Shown piece by piece: positions 1-9,684 of a stretch of DNA of 64,000 nucleotides. The first letter of the stretch is position 1; each line of letters begins with the position of its first letter. Below the pieces are notes generated by a model. It did not search any database. It was not told the origin of the DNA and was given only the letters and a program-made list of their open reading frames with translations. The translations under genes and the position numbers were made by a program. This DNA is from Bostrychus sinensis (taxonomy: Eukaryota; Chordata; Actinopteri; Gobiiformes; Eleotridae): the NCBI GenBank assembly GCA_020698575.1, contig CM036243.1, forward strand, positions 42,313,095-42,377,094, given 5' to 3'.

Positions 1-384
1 CTGAAATATCAAACAAATTAGGTTACAGAGTTTAGAAGGTCTTGTGGTAATGAAAGAAATGATTCAAAATTATTTAAAAATTAAATTTTTGATGTGTTCT
101 TTGACAGTTTTTATTTACTGTGAATTAGAAAGTTTTTTTTCCCCTATTAACTGCCATATTTTCAAACTGTTGCCATGAGGTTTTAAAGGATTTATTTTGG
201 AAAATGTGCTTTAAAAATGTTAGAAAACTAGAAAATTATTGAAAATGTACACACACTTCAGATCTGTTATTAGGTCCTCCATAGAAAAATGTTTTTGCTG
301 GTTTATTTGAAATTTTAGAACATTTTCAAGTTTGAAATGTTTAAAACTGAAACTTTGTGAGAATGACCCATTTAAACGTTGTTC
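1..384. other. AT-rich sequence, no gene seen
   Basis: AT-rich DNA with no convincing coding, RNA or repeat feature. It precedes a zinc-finger relic and may be the decayed intron or exon of an upstream ZNF gene. Confidence 0.5.
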
Positions 385-690
385 CACAGAGATAGAGGAA
401 ACACCAAACCATGCAGGTGTTCAGATTGTGGGAAGGGGTTTAGGTTTAGAACAAGTTTACAGATGCACAAATTAGTTCACACAGGAGAAAAAACATTCAG
501 CAGTTCAGTTTGTGAGGAGGCTGTAGGACAAAAAGGTACACTTGAAAAACTCACAGGACAGAAACCATGCAGCCGTCCAGAATGTGATTAATACTTACTG
601 TCTTGTAACAGATAAACTTAAACTGGACTCCTTCTGTGGACATTAAGGCACTTTCACAGAGTCTGAACAGCTGCAGGTCACATGGCCATG
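385..690 (+). pseudogene. C2H2 zinc-finger gene relic (3' end of a gene upstream)
   Basis: One good C2H2 finger is readable (CRCSDCGKGFRFRTSLQMH..VH) followed by a TGEK linker. The next finger is ruined: SSSVCEEAVGQKGTLEK keeps one cysteine and lacks the paired histidines, and a stop follows at about 589-591. The sequence after the stop (about 625-690) matches the 3' module downstream of genes A, C and D (650-690 corresponds to 6632-6672). I infer the decayed tail of one more cluster member whose body lies left of the window. Confidence 0.7.
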
Positions 691-1090
691 TTCATTGTTA
701 CAACATTTTAAATCAGAGCGATCAGATTTCTAGACCAAAAAACTATAGATATATTTTATTTCACTTATCACGGTGCATTTGAACTCACCACGTGGCAAAA
801 ACTGTGCTTAAGTTTTTAACATAATGGCAATTTATTGATACAAATAATGACATTGTAATTAAATTAAGTGACAAAAGTAAATAATTTAAAGTGCCCTATG
901 CTTTGTTTTGGTTAAAATGGGGACAGCTGGGACATGATTTGTTGAAAACTGAGACGTGTTAATGTTTTTACAGATCTGTGTTGGGACAACGAACAAGGAG
1001 CCAAAAACTGGCACTGTCCCGGTTAAACAGGGACATTTGGTCTCTATCTCTCTTTTTTTTTTTTTATTAACTAGATTGTTTTCTGTGAGC
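691..1090. other. Intergenic spacer, no gene seen
   Basis: AT-rich spacer between the relic and the first MAEV-type promoter block, with a poly-T run near 1053-1066. Nothing recognisable was found. Confidence 0.5.
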
Positions 1091-1243
1091 CAGAGCTGGG
1101 GCTTTTCCCTGTGTTTTTAACCAGGCAGCTGTCAGGACGCCCGCAGTGAACTCGTGAGGACCCCTGTGTGATTAGCTCCTGTGCTAACTGTGTGACAAAC
1201 AGCCCCAAAGCGGAGCCTTAAAGTGAACAGAGCGCAGTGAAAC
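1091..1243 (+). promoter_or_regulatory. Promoter/5'UTR block of gene A (MAEV-type copy 1)
   Basis: About 150 bp before the ATG is nearly identical in six places in the window (before 1244, 14689, 22449, 27856, 31793 and 52945). It runs from GAGCTGGGGCTTTTCCC through AGAGCGCAGTGAAACATG. Repeated conservation directly before the same first exon suggests a shared core promoter and 5'UTR. No clear TATA box is visible. Confidence 0.6.
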
Positions 1244-1305
1244 ATGGCAGAAGTGAAGCTGAAGGAGGAGACGGAGCTGTGGGATCCCGCGGAGCACAAC
1301 AACAG
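1244..1305 (+). CDS. ZNF gene A, first coding exon (MAEVKLKEE type)
   Basis: ATG at 1244 opens 20 codons (MAEVKLKEETELWD then PAEHNN) and two bases, ending AACAACAG before the donor GTCAGA. Exon phase is 2. It matches the acceptor at 5305/5306, where AG+T makes Ser and leads into LEPPHIKEEPE. LKEE fits a sumoylation consensus (psi-K-x-E). The splice call is inferred from six near-identical copies, each with the same donor, and from compatible phase. Confidence 0.75.
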
Positions 1306-1316
1306 GTCAGACACAG

Positions 1317-1332
1317 CCGCTAGAGGGCGCTC
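1317..1332 (+). promoter_or_regulatory. CTCF-like motif just inside intron 1 of gene A
   Basis: CCGCTAGAGGGCGCTC matches the CTCF core (CCASYAGRKGGCRC) with one mismatch. It recurs at the same place in the MAEV copies at 22522, 27929, 31866 and 53018 and is absent from gene B's copy. Binding is inferred only. Confidence 0.35.
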
Positions 1333-1789
1333 ACAGAACCAAAACAAGACGCTTTTATGCTCAATGTGTGAGGCTAAAGTGGCTCCGGGGAGGGGTCGTG
1401 TTGTGGCTTTGTTTCTAAACAAAAGCAGGACTCTTCCTTTTACAGATTTGTTCTGTGTTCAGGGGCCACAGTGGGTTAGGGTTCACTTATTTCTGATTCA
1501 CGCTCAATAAAAACATTCACTCTGTCACCGCTCCGTCTGACACGAGGCTGCTTTTCCACAGACATAATATACTTGTAGGAGCTATTTGTCTGTTTTGTTT
1601 AATATTTAATTTTCCTAGTTTACTAATTTGCTTATTTCTGAATATTATTTTTTGTTTATGTTGATTGGATTTTCTTAAGTTTATTTTTTTGCAGTAATTT
1701 GTTTATATTTAATTGTTTAGGATTTAGCACTTTAGTAGTAGTTCTTTTCGATTGGGTTTGGCCATGGGCACCTGGGGCATAAAAGCTCG

Positions 1790-2020
1790 ACCAGCGCGCA
1801 CCTGGGCGGACCAGCATGCACCTGGGCGGACCAGCATGCACCTGGGCCCAGCGCGCACCTGGGCGGACCAGCATGCACCTGGGCCCAGCGCGCACCTGGG
1901 CGGCCCAGCGCGCACCTGGGCGGCCCAGCGCGCACCTGGGCGGCCCAGCGCGCACCTGGGCCCAGCATGCACCTGGGCGGACCAGCGTGCACCTGGGCGG
2001 ACCAGCGTGCACCTGGGTGG
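1790..2020. repeat. GC-rich minisatellite, ~20-bp unit
   Basis: About 12 tandem units of the type ACCAGCATGCACCTGGGCGG, with GCGCGC/GCATGC and GGACC/GGCCC variants. It lies in intron 1 of gene A. Several long open frames on both strands here are products of the repeat and not genes. Confidence 0.9.
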
Positions 2021-2133
2021 GCCTATGGTTTTTTAGCAGGCTGTCAGAGCGTCATGTGGAGCAGGAGAGGCAGCAAGTAGGCTTTTGAAAATTTGCTTGT
2101 TGTTTGCCAAAATAAAATAAAGGAATCAAACTG

Positions 2134-2165
2134 CACTAAGATGCATCCCAGGATGCATCTTAGTG
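2134..2165. repeat. Perfect 15-bp inverted repeat (hairpin)
   Basis: CACTAAGATGCATCC at 2134-2148 is repeated as its exact reverse complement at 2151-2165, with a 2-base loop. AATAAA-like sequence lies just before it (around 2110-2120). It may be the core of a palindromic mobile element or a terminator-like hairpin. Confidence 0.75.
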
Positions 2166-2169
2166 ATTA

Positions 2170-3436
2170 TTTGAGTTATGTATTTTAAGTTTAGCCACGT
2201 TTAAGTTTGTTATTTTTTGTTGACAAATAGTCACTACAATACTATACAACAATATTGTAATATGACAATAACAGGAATGGATTTTTGTACCAACAATAAT
2301 GAAATAAAACCTCAAATTAATGAATACATTTAAAATGCCTCTTAATAAATTACCTAGGTGCAATGCACCATAACTCAACAGAGGAAATGTATAAAACATT
2401 TGAATAAACTTTGCCATAACTCACTGTAACGTACCTGCACAAAATAACATGAACACAGGCTGTGTCCGAGCGTCCTCCCTAATCCCTCTGCAGCGCCCCC
2501 TACAGTGGTCACGCCAGTCTGTAGTGGTGTCCCAGTGTCTAATGGATAAAAAATAGTGCACTCAAAATGTCCCACAATGCATTTTGAAAAGTTGTGGACA
2601 GCGATGGCCACTAGAGGTCAGTATAGAGCAGGACTTTAACCTGAACACAACCCAGCTGTGTTTCCTTCTGTCACAGCGTCATCAGAAATAAAAAGCTCTT
2701 AAATAAACCGCTGCAGTGTAAAATTGTTAATGTTAGCTTAGCCGTTAGCGTTAGCCTCCCCACGTAAGGCACAGAGCTGCAATAATCCTCTCTGTTTTAT
2801 TCATTACACCCATAATTCATGTTAAATATCACACGGATGACTGTTATTTATCTATAAATACTAAAACATCTGAGTGTGGTCAGGTTTATCACAGAAGAAC
2901 TTTATCAGCGGAGTTTCAACAAACTTTTTTACACAGACGCCAGAGTCACATGATCACTGCTGAGAGAAAAACAGTGAGCGTCTGAATCATTCACAAAATG
3001 AGTGCAGTACAGTCGCTGTATAGGACTGGACTGTGTAGTGACTGAGGGGTTAGGGTTAGCAGCTAGCTAAGCTACACACACGGACAGCAAATCACGGTGA
3101 TATCAAATAAAATGAACAGTAGCCTTAGCAAAACATGGCGAGAATAACAAACACACAACATGGAATAGCTAGCTTAGCTTCAGAGCGCCATTACATAGCT
3201 TAAGTATAATTTTTGCCCACCCTCATGCACAGACGTTACCTCGTCTCGAGTCCTCCATTACAGTGAGCGAGGAGGACCCACAATGCCCGCGAGTGCTATA
3301 CTCTGCAAGTACAACTTAGCCAGCAGAGGGCGCTGCTTCCCAATTTAGTGGGATTTAACCATGGCTTCTTTAAACTCTGTTACACTTAGACTGCAGTAAA
3401 GTGACGGGAATGTGGCTCGCACGAGAAAAGCGTTGG
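2170..3436. other. Intron 1 of gene A, no gene seen
   Basis: Unique-looking or decayed repeat sequence with no coding signal. The part from about 2455 to 3310 resembles old miniature-transposon debris, but I could not define its ends. Confidence 0.4.
3320..3335 (+). promoter_or_regulatory. Strong CTCF-like motif
   Basis: CCAGCAGAGGGCGCTG fits the vertebrate CTCF core consensus at all core positions. It lies in intron 1 of gene A, about 100 bases left of the foldback element. A functional insulator is inference. Confidence 0.4.
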
Positions 3437-3639
3437 ACAATTTGCCGAGTACTTACGGTAGCTGTAGCAGCGAGGACTGTCTGCTATGGAGCTCAACAGT
3501 GACAGGCCACGCCCAGTTACAGAAGTAACATTACCATTCAATTTTCCCATTGACTTTTGGAAAAATGTATATATTAAAAGTTCAGCGGCTCGATGGAGGC
3601 TAATCAGCCATGTGGTAAACTCATGGCCATAAACAATAC

Positions 3640-4600
3640 ATTTTAATAAGAATAAGAATAAGAAAACCTTTATTAGTCCCTCAGTGGGGAAATTGCATTG
3701 TTGCAACAGCATCAGTACAGCACACAGTGGTATCACTCAAGAGCACACAGTGTATCAGAGACCAGTCTGGCCAAAGATAATTAACTAAAAACTAAAAAAC
3801 TAAACTACAAGAAAATAGGTGCTTCAGTAAAATAAAATAAAATAAAATAAAATAAAATAAAATTATGGCACATAATAGTATAAATATAAATATTGCACAG
3901 GTTTCCAGAAGGTGCTGACAGTTAAACAATATTAAAACAATATTGCACAGGTGAATGGATTAAAGTCAGGAGTGTTCATTGTAGAGTCTGACAGCTGCAG
4001 GAAGGAAAGACCTGCGGTATCTCTCCTTCACACAGCGAGGGTGGAGCAGTCTGTACCTGAAGCTGCTCTCCAGAGCAGACAAGACGTCCTGCAGGGGGTG
4101 TGACTCCTGGTCCAGCATGGATGGATGTCAGTTTTGCCAGGACCCTTCTCTCGCCCACCTCCAGCACTGAGTCCAGAGGACAGCCCAGGACAGAGCTGGA
4201 CTTCCTGATGACTTTGTCCAGCTTCCTCCTCTCTCTCTCTGTGATGCTGCTGCTCCAGCAGACCACACCGTACAGGAGGCTGATGCCACCACAGAGTCAG
4301 AGAAGGTCTTCAGGAGTGTCCCCTTCACTCCAAAAGACCGCAGTCTCCTCAGGAGGTAGAGCCTGCTCTGGCCCTTCCTGTACAGTGCGTCTGTGTTGTG
4401 AGTCCAGTCCAGTTTATTGTTCAGGTGAACACTCAGGTTCTTATGAGACTCCACTCTCTCAATGTCCATTCCCTGGATGTTCACCGGTGAGGGGACGGCA
4501 GACCGGCGTCTGCGAAAATCCACCACCATCTCCTTGGTTTTCCCCGCGTTGATCAGGAGGTGGTTTTGCTGACAGGTAAGAGCTGTTGCAACCAGCAGCC
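3640..4600 (-). mobile_element. 5'-truncated LINE (L2/CR1- or Rex1-like), C-terminal RT region
   Basis: On the minus strand, 4529 down to 4128 reads MVVDFRRRRSAVPSPVNIQG, then NKLDWTHNTDALYRKGQSRL and YLLRRLRSFGVKG. This is the signature of the post-palm region of teleost non-LTR reverse transcriptases. The frame continues, after a shift, in 4266-3976 (KLDKVIRKSSSVLGCPLDSV). The 3' end is at about 3640 with the usual GGGACTAATAAAGG sequence and a TTATTC microsatellite tail. The element is 5'-truncated and frameshifted, so inactive. The exact clade is not certain. Confidence 0.8.
3829..3863. repeat. (AAAAT)n microsatellite
   Basis: About seven perfect pentamer units within the LINE 3' region. 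Confidence 0.9.
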
Positions 4601-5305
4601 AGCTCTGACCAGCGCCATAAACACATCTTATCTACAACTTACAAAAGGCAAAGTTACAAACACATTTTCCTTAATTTTCAAGTTTTTGTTAATCTTTCTG
4701 ATATAAATTAATCGTGTTATCATCATGAGTTACCACAGAGCTGATTAGCCTCCGCCGAGCTTTTAAACTCTTCATATACGTAATTTTCAAAAAGTTTATG
4801 GGAAAAATTAATGGGAAATTTACTTTGGCACCAGAGGGGGCGGGCACTGTTGCGCTCTATTGTTACATAAATGGGATTTTTATCATGAATACACTTTTAG
4901 GATCATATGTAGATGATGTAAAATGGAATAAAATGTCTTTTAAAAATTAGTACACGTCTGTCTGTTTTAACAGAATTATCATATTTAACTGTACTTAAAA
5001 CATTTCCTGAAGATTACTTTTCTACTTTTCTATTTCTTTACTCTTAAAACTGTATTCATGGTAAAAGTCACATTTATGTAACTGACCTCGCTGCTACAGC
5101 TACCGTAAGTACTCGGCAAATTGTGCAACTGTGTTTAGGTCTGGTATTTTGTGTTTTTTTGTTTTTTTACCTCGTTGTCAGGCGATGTACTGCCATACTT
5201 CAGCCACCAGGGGAGGCAGTAAACTGTTATTGTCATCCACTTTCAACTCTGTCTCTTTTCTTTGAAACCAATAATGAGGTGAATGTGTGTGTTGTTTGTG
5301 TCCAG

Positions 5306-6284
5306 TCTGGAGCCCCCCCACATTAAAGAGGAACCAGAGCTGTGCATCAAACAGGAGCCGGAAGAGTTTCCTTTTCACATGGTCTCTGTCAAAACTGAAG
5401 ATGATGAAGACAAGTCCTCTGTGCTTCATCAAAGACCAACTGAGGAGAACAGAGAGGAAACTAATGGAGAGGACTGTGGAGCAGAAGCAGGCTGCAGCTC
5501 AGATCCACTCACACAGTTACACTCAGATAGTGAGGAGCACACTGACAGCTCTTCTGACACCGACCACTCAGAAGACTATAGTCAAGAACAGGCTCCGTCA
5601 AAAAGAAGCTACGCAATGATCAGTCCTGACTCCTCTGGGACTGATGTGGGAGGAACACACAGACCTTACAGCTGTTCAGACTGTGGGAAGAGGTTTAGGT
5701 GGAATTCTGAGTTAAAAGTGCACATGTTTGTTCACACAGATAAGAGGCCTCACAAATGTTCAGTTTGTGAGAAATGCTTTAAACTTAAACGTCATCTTCT
5801 TGCTCATCAGAGAATTCACTCTGGAAAGACTTCTTTCAAATGTTCAGTTTGTGAGAAATGTTTTAATCTAAAATTTAATTTTCTAACACATCAGAAAATT
5901 CACACTGGAGAGAAACCCTACACCTGTTCAGTTTGTGAGAAAGATTTTAAAGAAAAATTTGATCTTAAAAGACACATGAGAACTCACACAGGAGAGAGAC
6001 CTTACAGCTGTTCAGTTTGTGAGAAATGTTTTAGGGAAGCAGGGCATCTTAGTAGACACATGAGAACTCACACTGGAGAACGGCCTTATGTTTGTTCTGT
6101 TTGTGAGAAAGGTTTCAAACAGAAATCTAATCTTGTTGAACATCAGAAAATTCACGCTGGAGAGAAACCATACATCTGTCCAGTTTGTAAGAAAGGTTTT
6201 ACAGTGGAGATTCATCTGCGCGATCATATGAAGACTCATGACCAACTTTATCTATTAGTAATTGCTAATAGTGCAGAGAATTAA
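5306..6284 (+). CDS. ZNF gene A, last exon: 7-finger C2H2 protein
   Basis: With exon 1 this gives a 346-residue protein. The acceptor GTGTCCAG ends at 5305. The N-terminal half is acidic: LEPPHIKEEPELCIKQEPEE, then VSVKTEDDED and a Ser/Asp-rich stretch (HTDSSSDTDHSEDYSQEQ). It holds three sumoylation-type motifs (IKEE, IKQE, VKTE). Seven fingers follow (YSC, HKC, FKC, YTC, YSC, YVC, YIC), mostly with TGEKPY linkers; the second linker is SGKTSF. Fingers 1-4 are close to fingers 7-10 of gene C, so A looks like a shortened relative of C. I expect a nuclear DNA-binding regulator; its target is unknown. Intron 1 is 4.0 kb, swollen by repeats and transposons. Confidence 0.9.
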
Positions 6285-6437
6285 AAAGACTAAACCAGAA
6301 ACAGAAACGTCTCCTGACCGTTCTTGTTCAGCTTCAGACCGTTCTAAAAACACAGTTATTTGTTCCATGTTTGTTTCCAGAGCTCATCTCATGAACAGAT
6401 TTTTTTAAAGATGTGTTTCTGACTTTACCGACCGCCT

Positions 6438-6590
6438 TGAATAAATCCTGACTCCTCTGTGAGTGATGTGGGAGAAAACTCCAAACCATACAGGTGTTCA
6501 GAGTGTGGGCAGAGGTTTAGATTTAGTTTACAGAGACGCACTACTTCACACAGGAGAGAGAGCTTTCAGTTTGACTTTCACTGGACTCCT
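6438..6590 (+). pseudogene. Dead finger relic in the 3' module of gene A
   Basis: Reads NPDSSVSDVGENSKPYRCSE then CGQRFRFSLQRRTTS before the frame breaks. Both cysteines remain, the histidine pair is lost and the finger is shortened. The same relic follows gene D at 30388-30530 and is deleted after gene C, so it predates the A/C/D duplications. Confidence 0.7.
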
Positions 6591-6744
6591 TTGATGGGTT
6601 AAAGACACGCTGCTCACACAGCTTCTGTGGACATTAAGGCACTTTCACAGAGTCTGAACAGCTGCAGGTCACATGGTCCAGACATCTTTGCCCTGATCTT
6701 CCAGATGTCATTCCAGCTGCATTAGGTCCTGGTCTTTGTAAGGA

Positions 6745-6850
6745 CTCAATAATTGTTCCTGAGCCAAAGAATGAAAGCCCAAAGACACTGAATGACTGTA
6801 GACCAGTGGCTCTGGTCTCACTGACTTTAACGCTCTGTATAGGATCAGGG
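6745..6850 (+). mobile_element. LINE reverse-transcriptase fragment inside the 3'UTR
   Basis: The + frame reads IIVPEPKNESPKTLNDCRPV then ALVSLT, matching the conserved start of non-LTR reverse-transcriptase domains (I.PVPK....LNDYRPVALTS). The same fragment is present downstream of genes C (about 26810-26910) and D (about 30695-30795). It is short, non-functional, and co-duplicated with the genes. Confidence 0.6.
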
Positions 6851-7045
6851 CAGAAAGGACAAAACTATTATTGGTGTAAACTTCTGTTGCTGCCATGAGG
6901 ATTCCAAGTGTCATCAGCCTCTTTTTAATTTCTTGTATTGTTGTTGTTGTCTGTTATATGTTCACTGCTGGCTGAGGAGAATGAAGATACTCTGAACCTG
7001 TGCCTTTTCTTCTCTTTGTTCATTGTAAAGTCAACATTTTAAATC

Positions 7046-7051
7046 AATAAA
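7046..7051 (+). terminator. Polyadenylation signal of gene A
   Basis: AATAAA in the context AAATCAATAAAAGC, conserved at 27110 (gene C) and 30996 (gene D). Confidence 0.6.
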
Positions 7052-7189
7052 AGCTTTAGACATAAACACTAGTTATGTTGTCACGTGATCGTCCATAGAG
7101 CCTTTCGTGTGTCCAGTTTGTAATATTTACCATGATGCAACAGTCTTTACACAACAGTGTCATTCTACAAATGTATTAATTATGGAAAA

Positions 7190-7325
7190 CAGCTCATGCT
7201 CTGCCCTTTTACAAAGATGGTCAAACAAATAATTGAAATAACTACAGACCAATATCTAAATTACCTTGTTTTGCTAAAATTTTAGAGAAATTGGTGAGCA
7301 ATCAAATGAGGACTTTTTTAAAATA
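7190..7325 (+). mobile_element. LINE reverse-transcriptase fragment
   Basis: The + strand reads NNYRPISKLPCFAKILEKLV then SNQMRTFL, the N-terminal RT motif of teleost LINEs. Only about 130 bp remain. From about 7335 the sequence becomes a LINE-tail type (AACTTTATTGTCCATTTAAT). Confidence 0.6.
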
Positions 7326-7329
7326 AACA

Positions 7330-7610
7330 TTCGGTCCTTAAACTTTAACTTTAACTTTATTGTCCATTTAATGGAAATTTGTCTTTGGTTCACCATCAGT
7401 CACACAGTGCAATAAATACAATACAATACAATAAATACCATCATGTAAACATTTGAAAATGTGCTGCTTAATTCTTCCCCAGTGTTTGTTTAGTAAACAA
7501 ACTGCATTAGGGACAAATGAGCCTTTATAGACTTTCTCAGTTGCTGAAGGCGTTCTGCAGCGTCGTCCAGAAGGCATTAAACTAAATTCACTAAACAAAG
7601 GATGTTCAGT
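7330..7610 (-). mobile_element. LINE 3'-tail-like repeat
   Basis: ACTTTAACTTTAACTTTATTGTCC with a short ATACA-type tandem repeat (7415-7437) resembles the 3' end of a fish LINE read in reverse. Assignment is by resemblance only. Confidence 0.35.
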
Positions 7611-9400
7611 AATGAAAATACGATGGGGGGCGCTGCGTGGGCACACACGTGTCCAATATTCAGCTGGGACAGGTGCACTATGGGAAAAAAAGAGGGGGTT
7701 ACTTCTTAACTGGAGAACAGAACAGGCTCATGTCTGCTGGGTCAGATATCTCTGAGCGTTATCCGCATGTTTCCACAAGTGCTCCCTCTGCTGGCCAAGC
7801 TGCTCAAAATTTACAACAAGATTTCAATGAAATTCAAAAATCACTTTTATCGAAATTTGCAACAAGAATTCAAACTACTAATATTACAGTAGAATCATAA
7901 CTACGTCTGACCAACTTTAAAGCATAATCTAAGCAAACTTTATTGAAAACAAAAAAACTGAACAAACTTTATTAAAGGTAAATATGAGACAGACTGTATG
8001 AGCTAGCATAAAAAGAGTTTTAATGTTACCTTAATCAAAAATTCATTTCTCATTTAGCAACTCTTTCATACAGCAATGCTAACGGCATTAAAGGCTAATA
8101 CCAGAGTTACTGAATTAGTAACTTAAAAAAAAATTGTAAGAAAAGTGGTATATACTAAATTTAAAAGAAGTAACCTTTTATTGAGTTAAGATTTGGAAAA
8201 ATGCAACCTAAAGTGATAGCATTACAATACTAACCTACTAAGATGAAATGAAAGTTTTTTAGCCTATTTATTATTTAGTATACATTAAAGCATAAAATAA
8301 AAACCAAGACACCAAAAAAAATAAAAAAAGAAAAGAAAATATTTGCACACAAAGTAAGGAGCAGACTAAAATAGATATGTGTCAGTAGTGTCTTGCACTG
8401 CCAGCTACTTTCATAAAAAACAACAAAGCTTTAGGTTGCAAACTCAGACTCAGATGATTATATCGATTTATATGATCCCTCCTGCAGCCCTGAGACAGTT
8501 TCTGATGTTTTGCAGCAGTTTTTGTGGATAACTTTTGCTGTGTTGATTCAAATGGCATAGATTTTGTCTCAGGTGTATTTTTGGATGAATTTTTAGATTT
8601 TTTTTGAAAAATGCTCTTAAAAATGTGTCTAAAACCAGTCCCACCTTTACCCCTGAGACATTTTTTGTGCCATTGACTCCCATTAAAACAACATTTTTAT
8701 TCTACACTGTCACTGCAGTATAATTTCACATTTTTATCAAGTATTTCATGGATTCATGACAGTGAGGGATTGAAATTTTAGTTTTTATTGTTTTTCACTA
8801 GGTGGCGCCATTTGCCCATATATGGTAGCCAGAGGTATAAATGTGGAGTTGGCCACATTAGTGTTTGTATAAATGATCAAGCCTACAGGGAAAATAAAAA
8901 ACATGTTTGAACTAAAATGATTTGGGTGAGTTTTTGTCATAAATTGGTGTGAAAGTGTTTGTTGAGAAATGAGTTTGTTTGTGTTTGCGTGAGCACAAAT
9001 CCAAAATGTAGTTCTTACAGAGATGTGCACATCAGGGCAAAGTAGAAAAAGGTCCCAGACTGAGCAGAGGCAGAGGTTTGTGCTGGATGTGTCTGCACCA
9101 CACAAACTGGAATTTAAGGCTTAACTTTCATAAACACAGTTAATGTTTGCTGTGTGTGATGAGGACTGAAGTTCATCATTGTAACCATGAAAAAAAAAAG
9201 AAATTATTGACCATTAGATCATTTTTCTTTATTGGTGCATTTTTTTGTGCTTGGGGCAAAAGGTGAGAGTAAAAAGTTAGAGCTGGAGGAGAGATAAGTA
9301 AATCTGTATCTTTATTGCTGCCTTCATAGAACATTATTTTAATAACTTTCAGACTGTTAAGATTACAGCTTCTTTACTTTTCTCTAGTTTGTTTTTTTTC
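7611..9400. other. Intergenic spacer A-B, no gene seen
   Basis: AT-rich sequence with no coding signal. Short open frames at 7637-7900 (+), 8468-8683 (-) and 8785-9105 (-) show no family resemblance. The block around 8440-8700 has the look of a common fish miniature element, but I could not define its ends. Confidence 0.4.
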
Positions 9401-9406
9401 CTTTAG

Positions 9407-9471
9407 GTGACCCAGACAAACCAGACCTGTGCATGAAGAGGGAAGACACGCCTCCTACCACTTCTTCATGA
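9407..9471 (+). CDS. Candidate orphan terminal exon (weak)
   Basis: A long pyrimidine tract and TTTCCTTTAG precede a phase-1 frame reading DPDKPDLCMKREDTPPTTSS before TGA at 9469-9471. PDLCMKRE loosely echoes the PELCIKQE motif of the neighbouring ZNF exons. AATAAA lies at 9566-9571. It may be the relic of a last exon that lost its fingers, or chance. Confidence 0.2.
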
Positions 9472-9684
9472 ACCATCGTCTCCTCAGCACTTTCAGACTT
9501 TGTCACACACCAGAGTTTTGATCATTTTATAAATCATCACATAATCTAAATGTACAATTCATGCCAATAAAACATTACTGTGTTACATTAATGTGAGGTC
9601 ACAGGTTCTGTTACAGTTGATTAGATAAAAAAAAAAGTATGTGGCCTCTCTGCGCTTCATAGTCAAGAGTGTCATGATCTGTGG

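Larger units (their letters stand above)
3437..5124. mobile_element. Foldback DNA element with long inverted arms, carrying a nested LINE
   Basis: The outermost 39 bp (3437-3475) are exactly inverted at 5086-5124. Further inside, arms of lower identity still pair: the stretch around 3540-3608 (CGGCTCGATGGAGGCTAATC) with 4735-4815 (GATTAGCCTCCGCCGAG). A minus-strand LINE sits in the loop. I read this as a DNA transposon or foldback element later invaded by a LINE. No clear target-site duplication was found. It interrupts the intron-1 homology of gene A with genes C, E and H, which resumes near 5216. Confidence 0.6.
6285..7056 (+). other. 3' module of gene A (UTR with finger relic and LINE RT relic)
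   Basis: Shared almost base for base with the sequence after genes D (30235-31006) and C (26546-27120, with an internal deletion). It contains a dead finger and, from about 6745, an old LINE reverse-transcriptase fragment. It ends at a polyadenylation signal and probably forms the 3'UTR. Confidence 0.65.

Noticed and set aside
4100..4552. 150-codon + frame
   Set aside because: Shadow of the minus-strand LINE reverse transcriptase.
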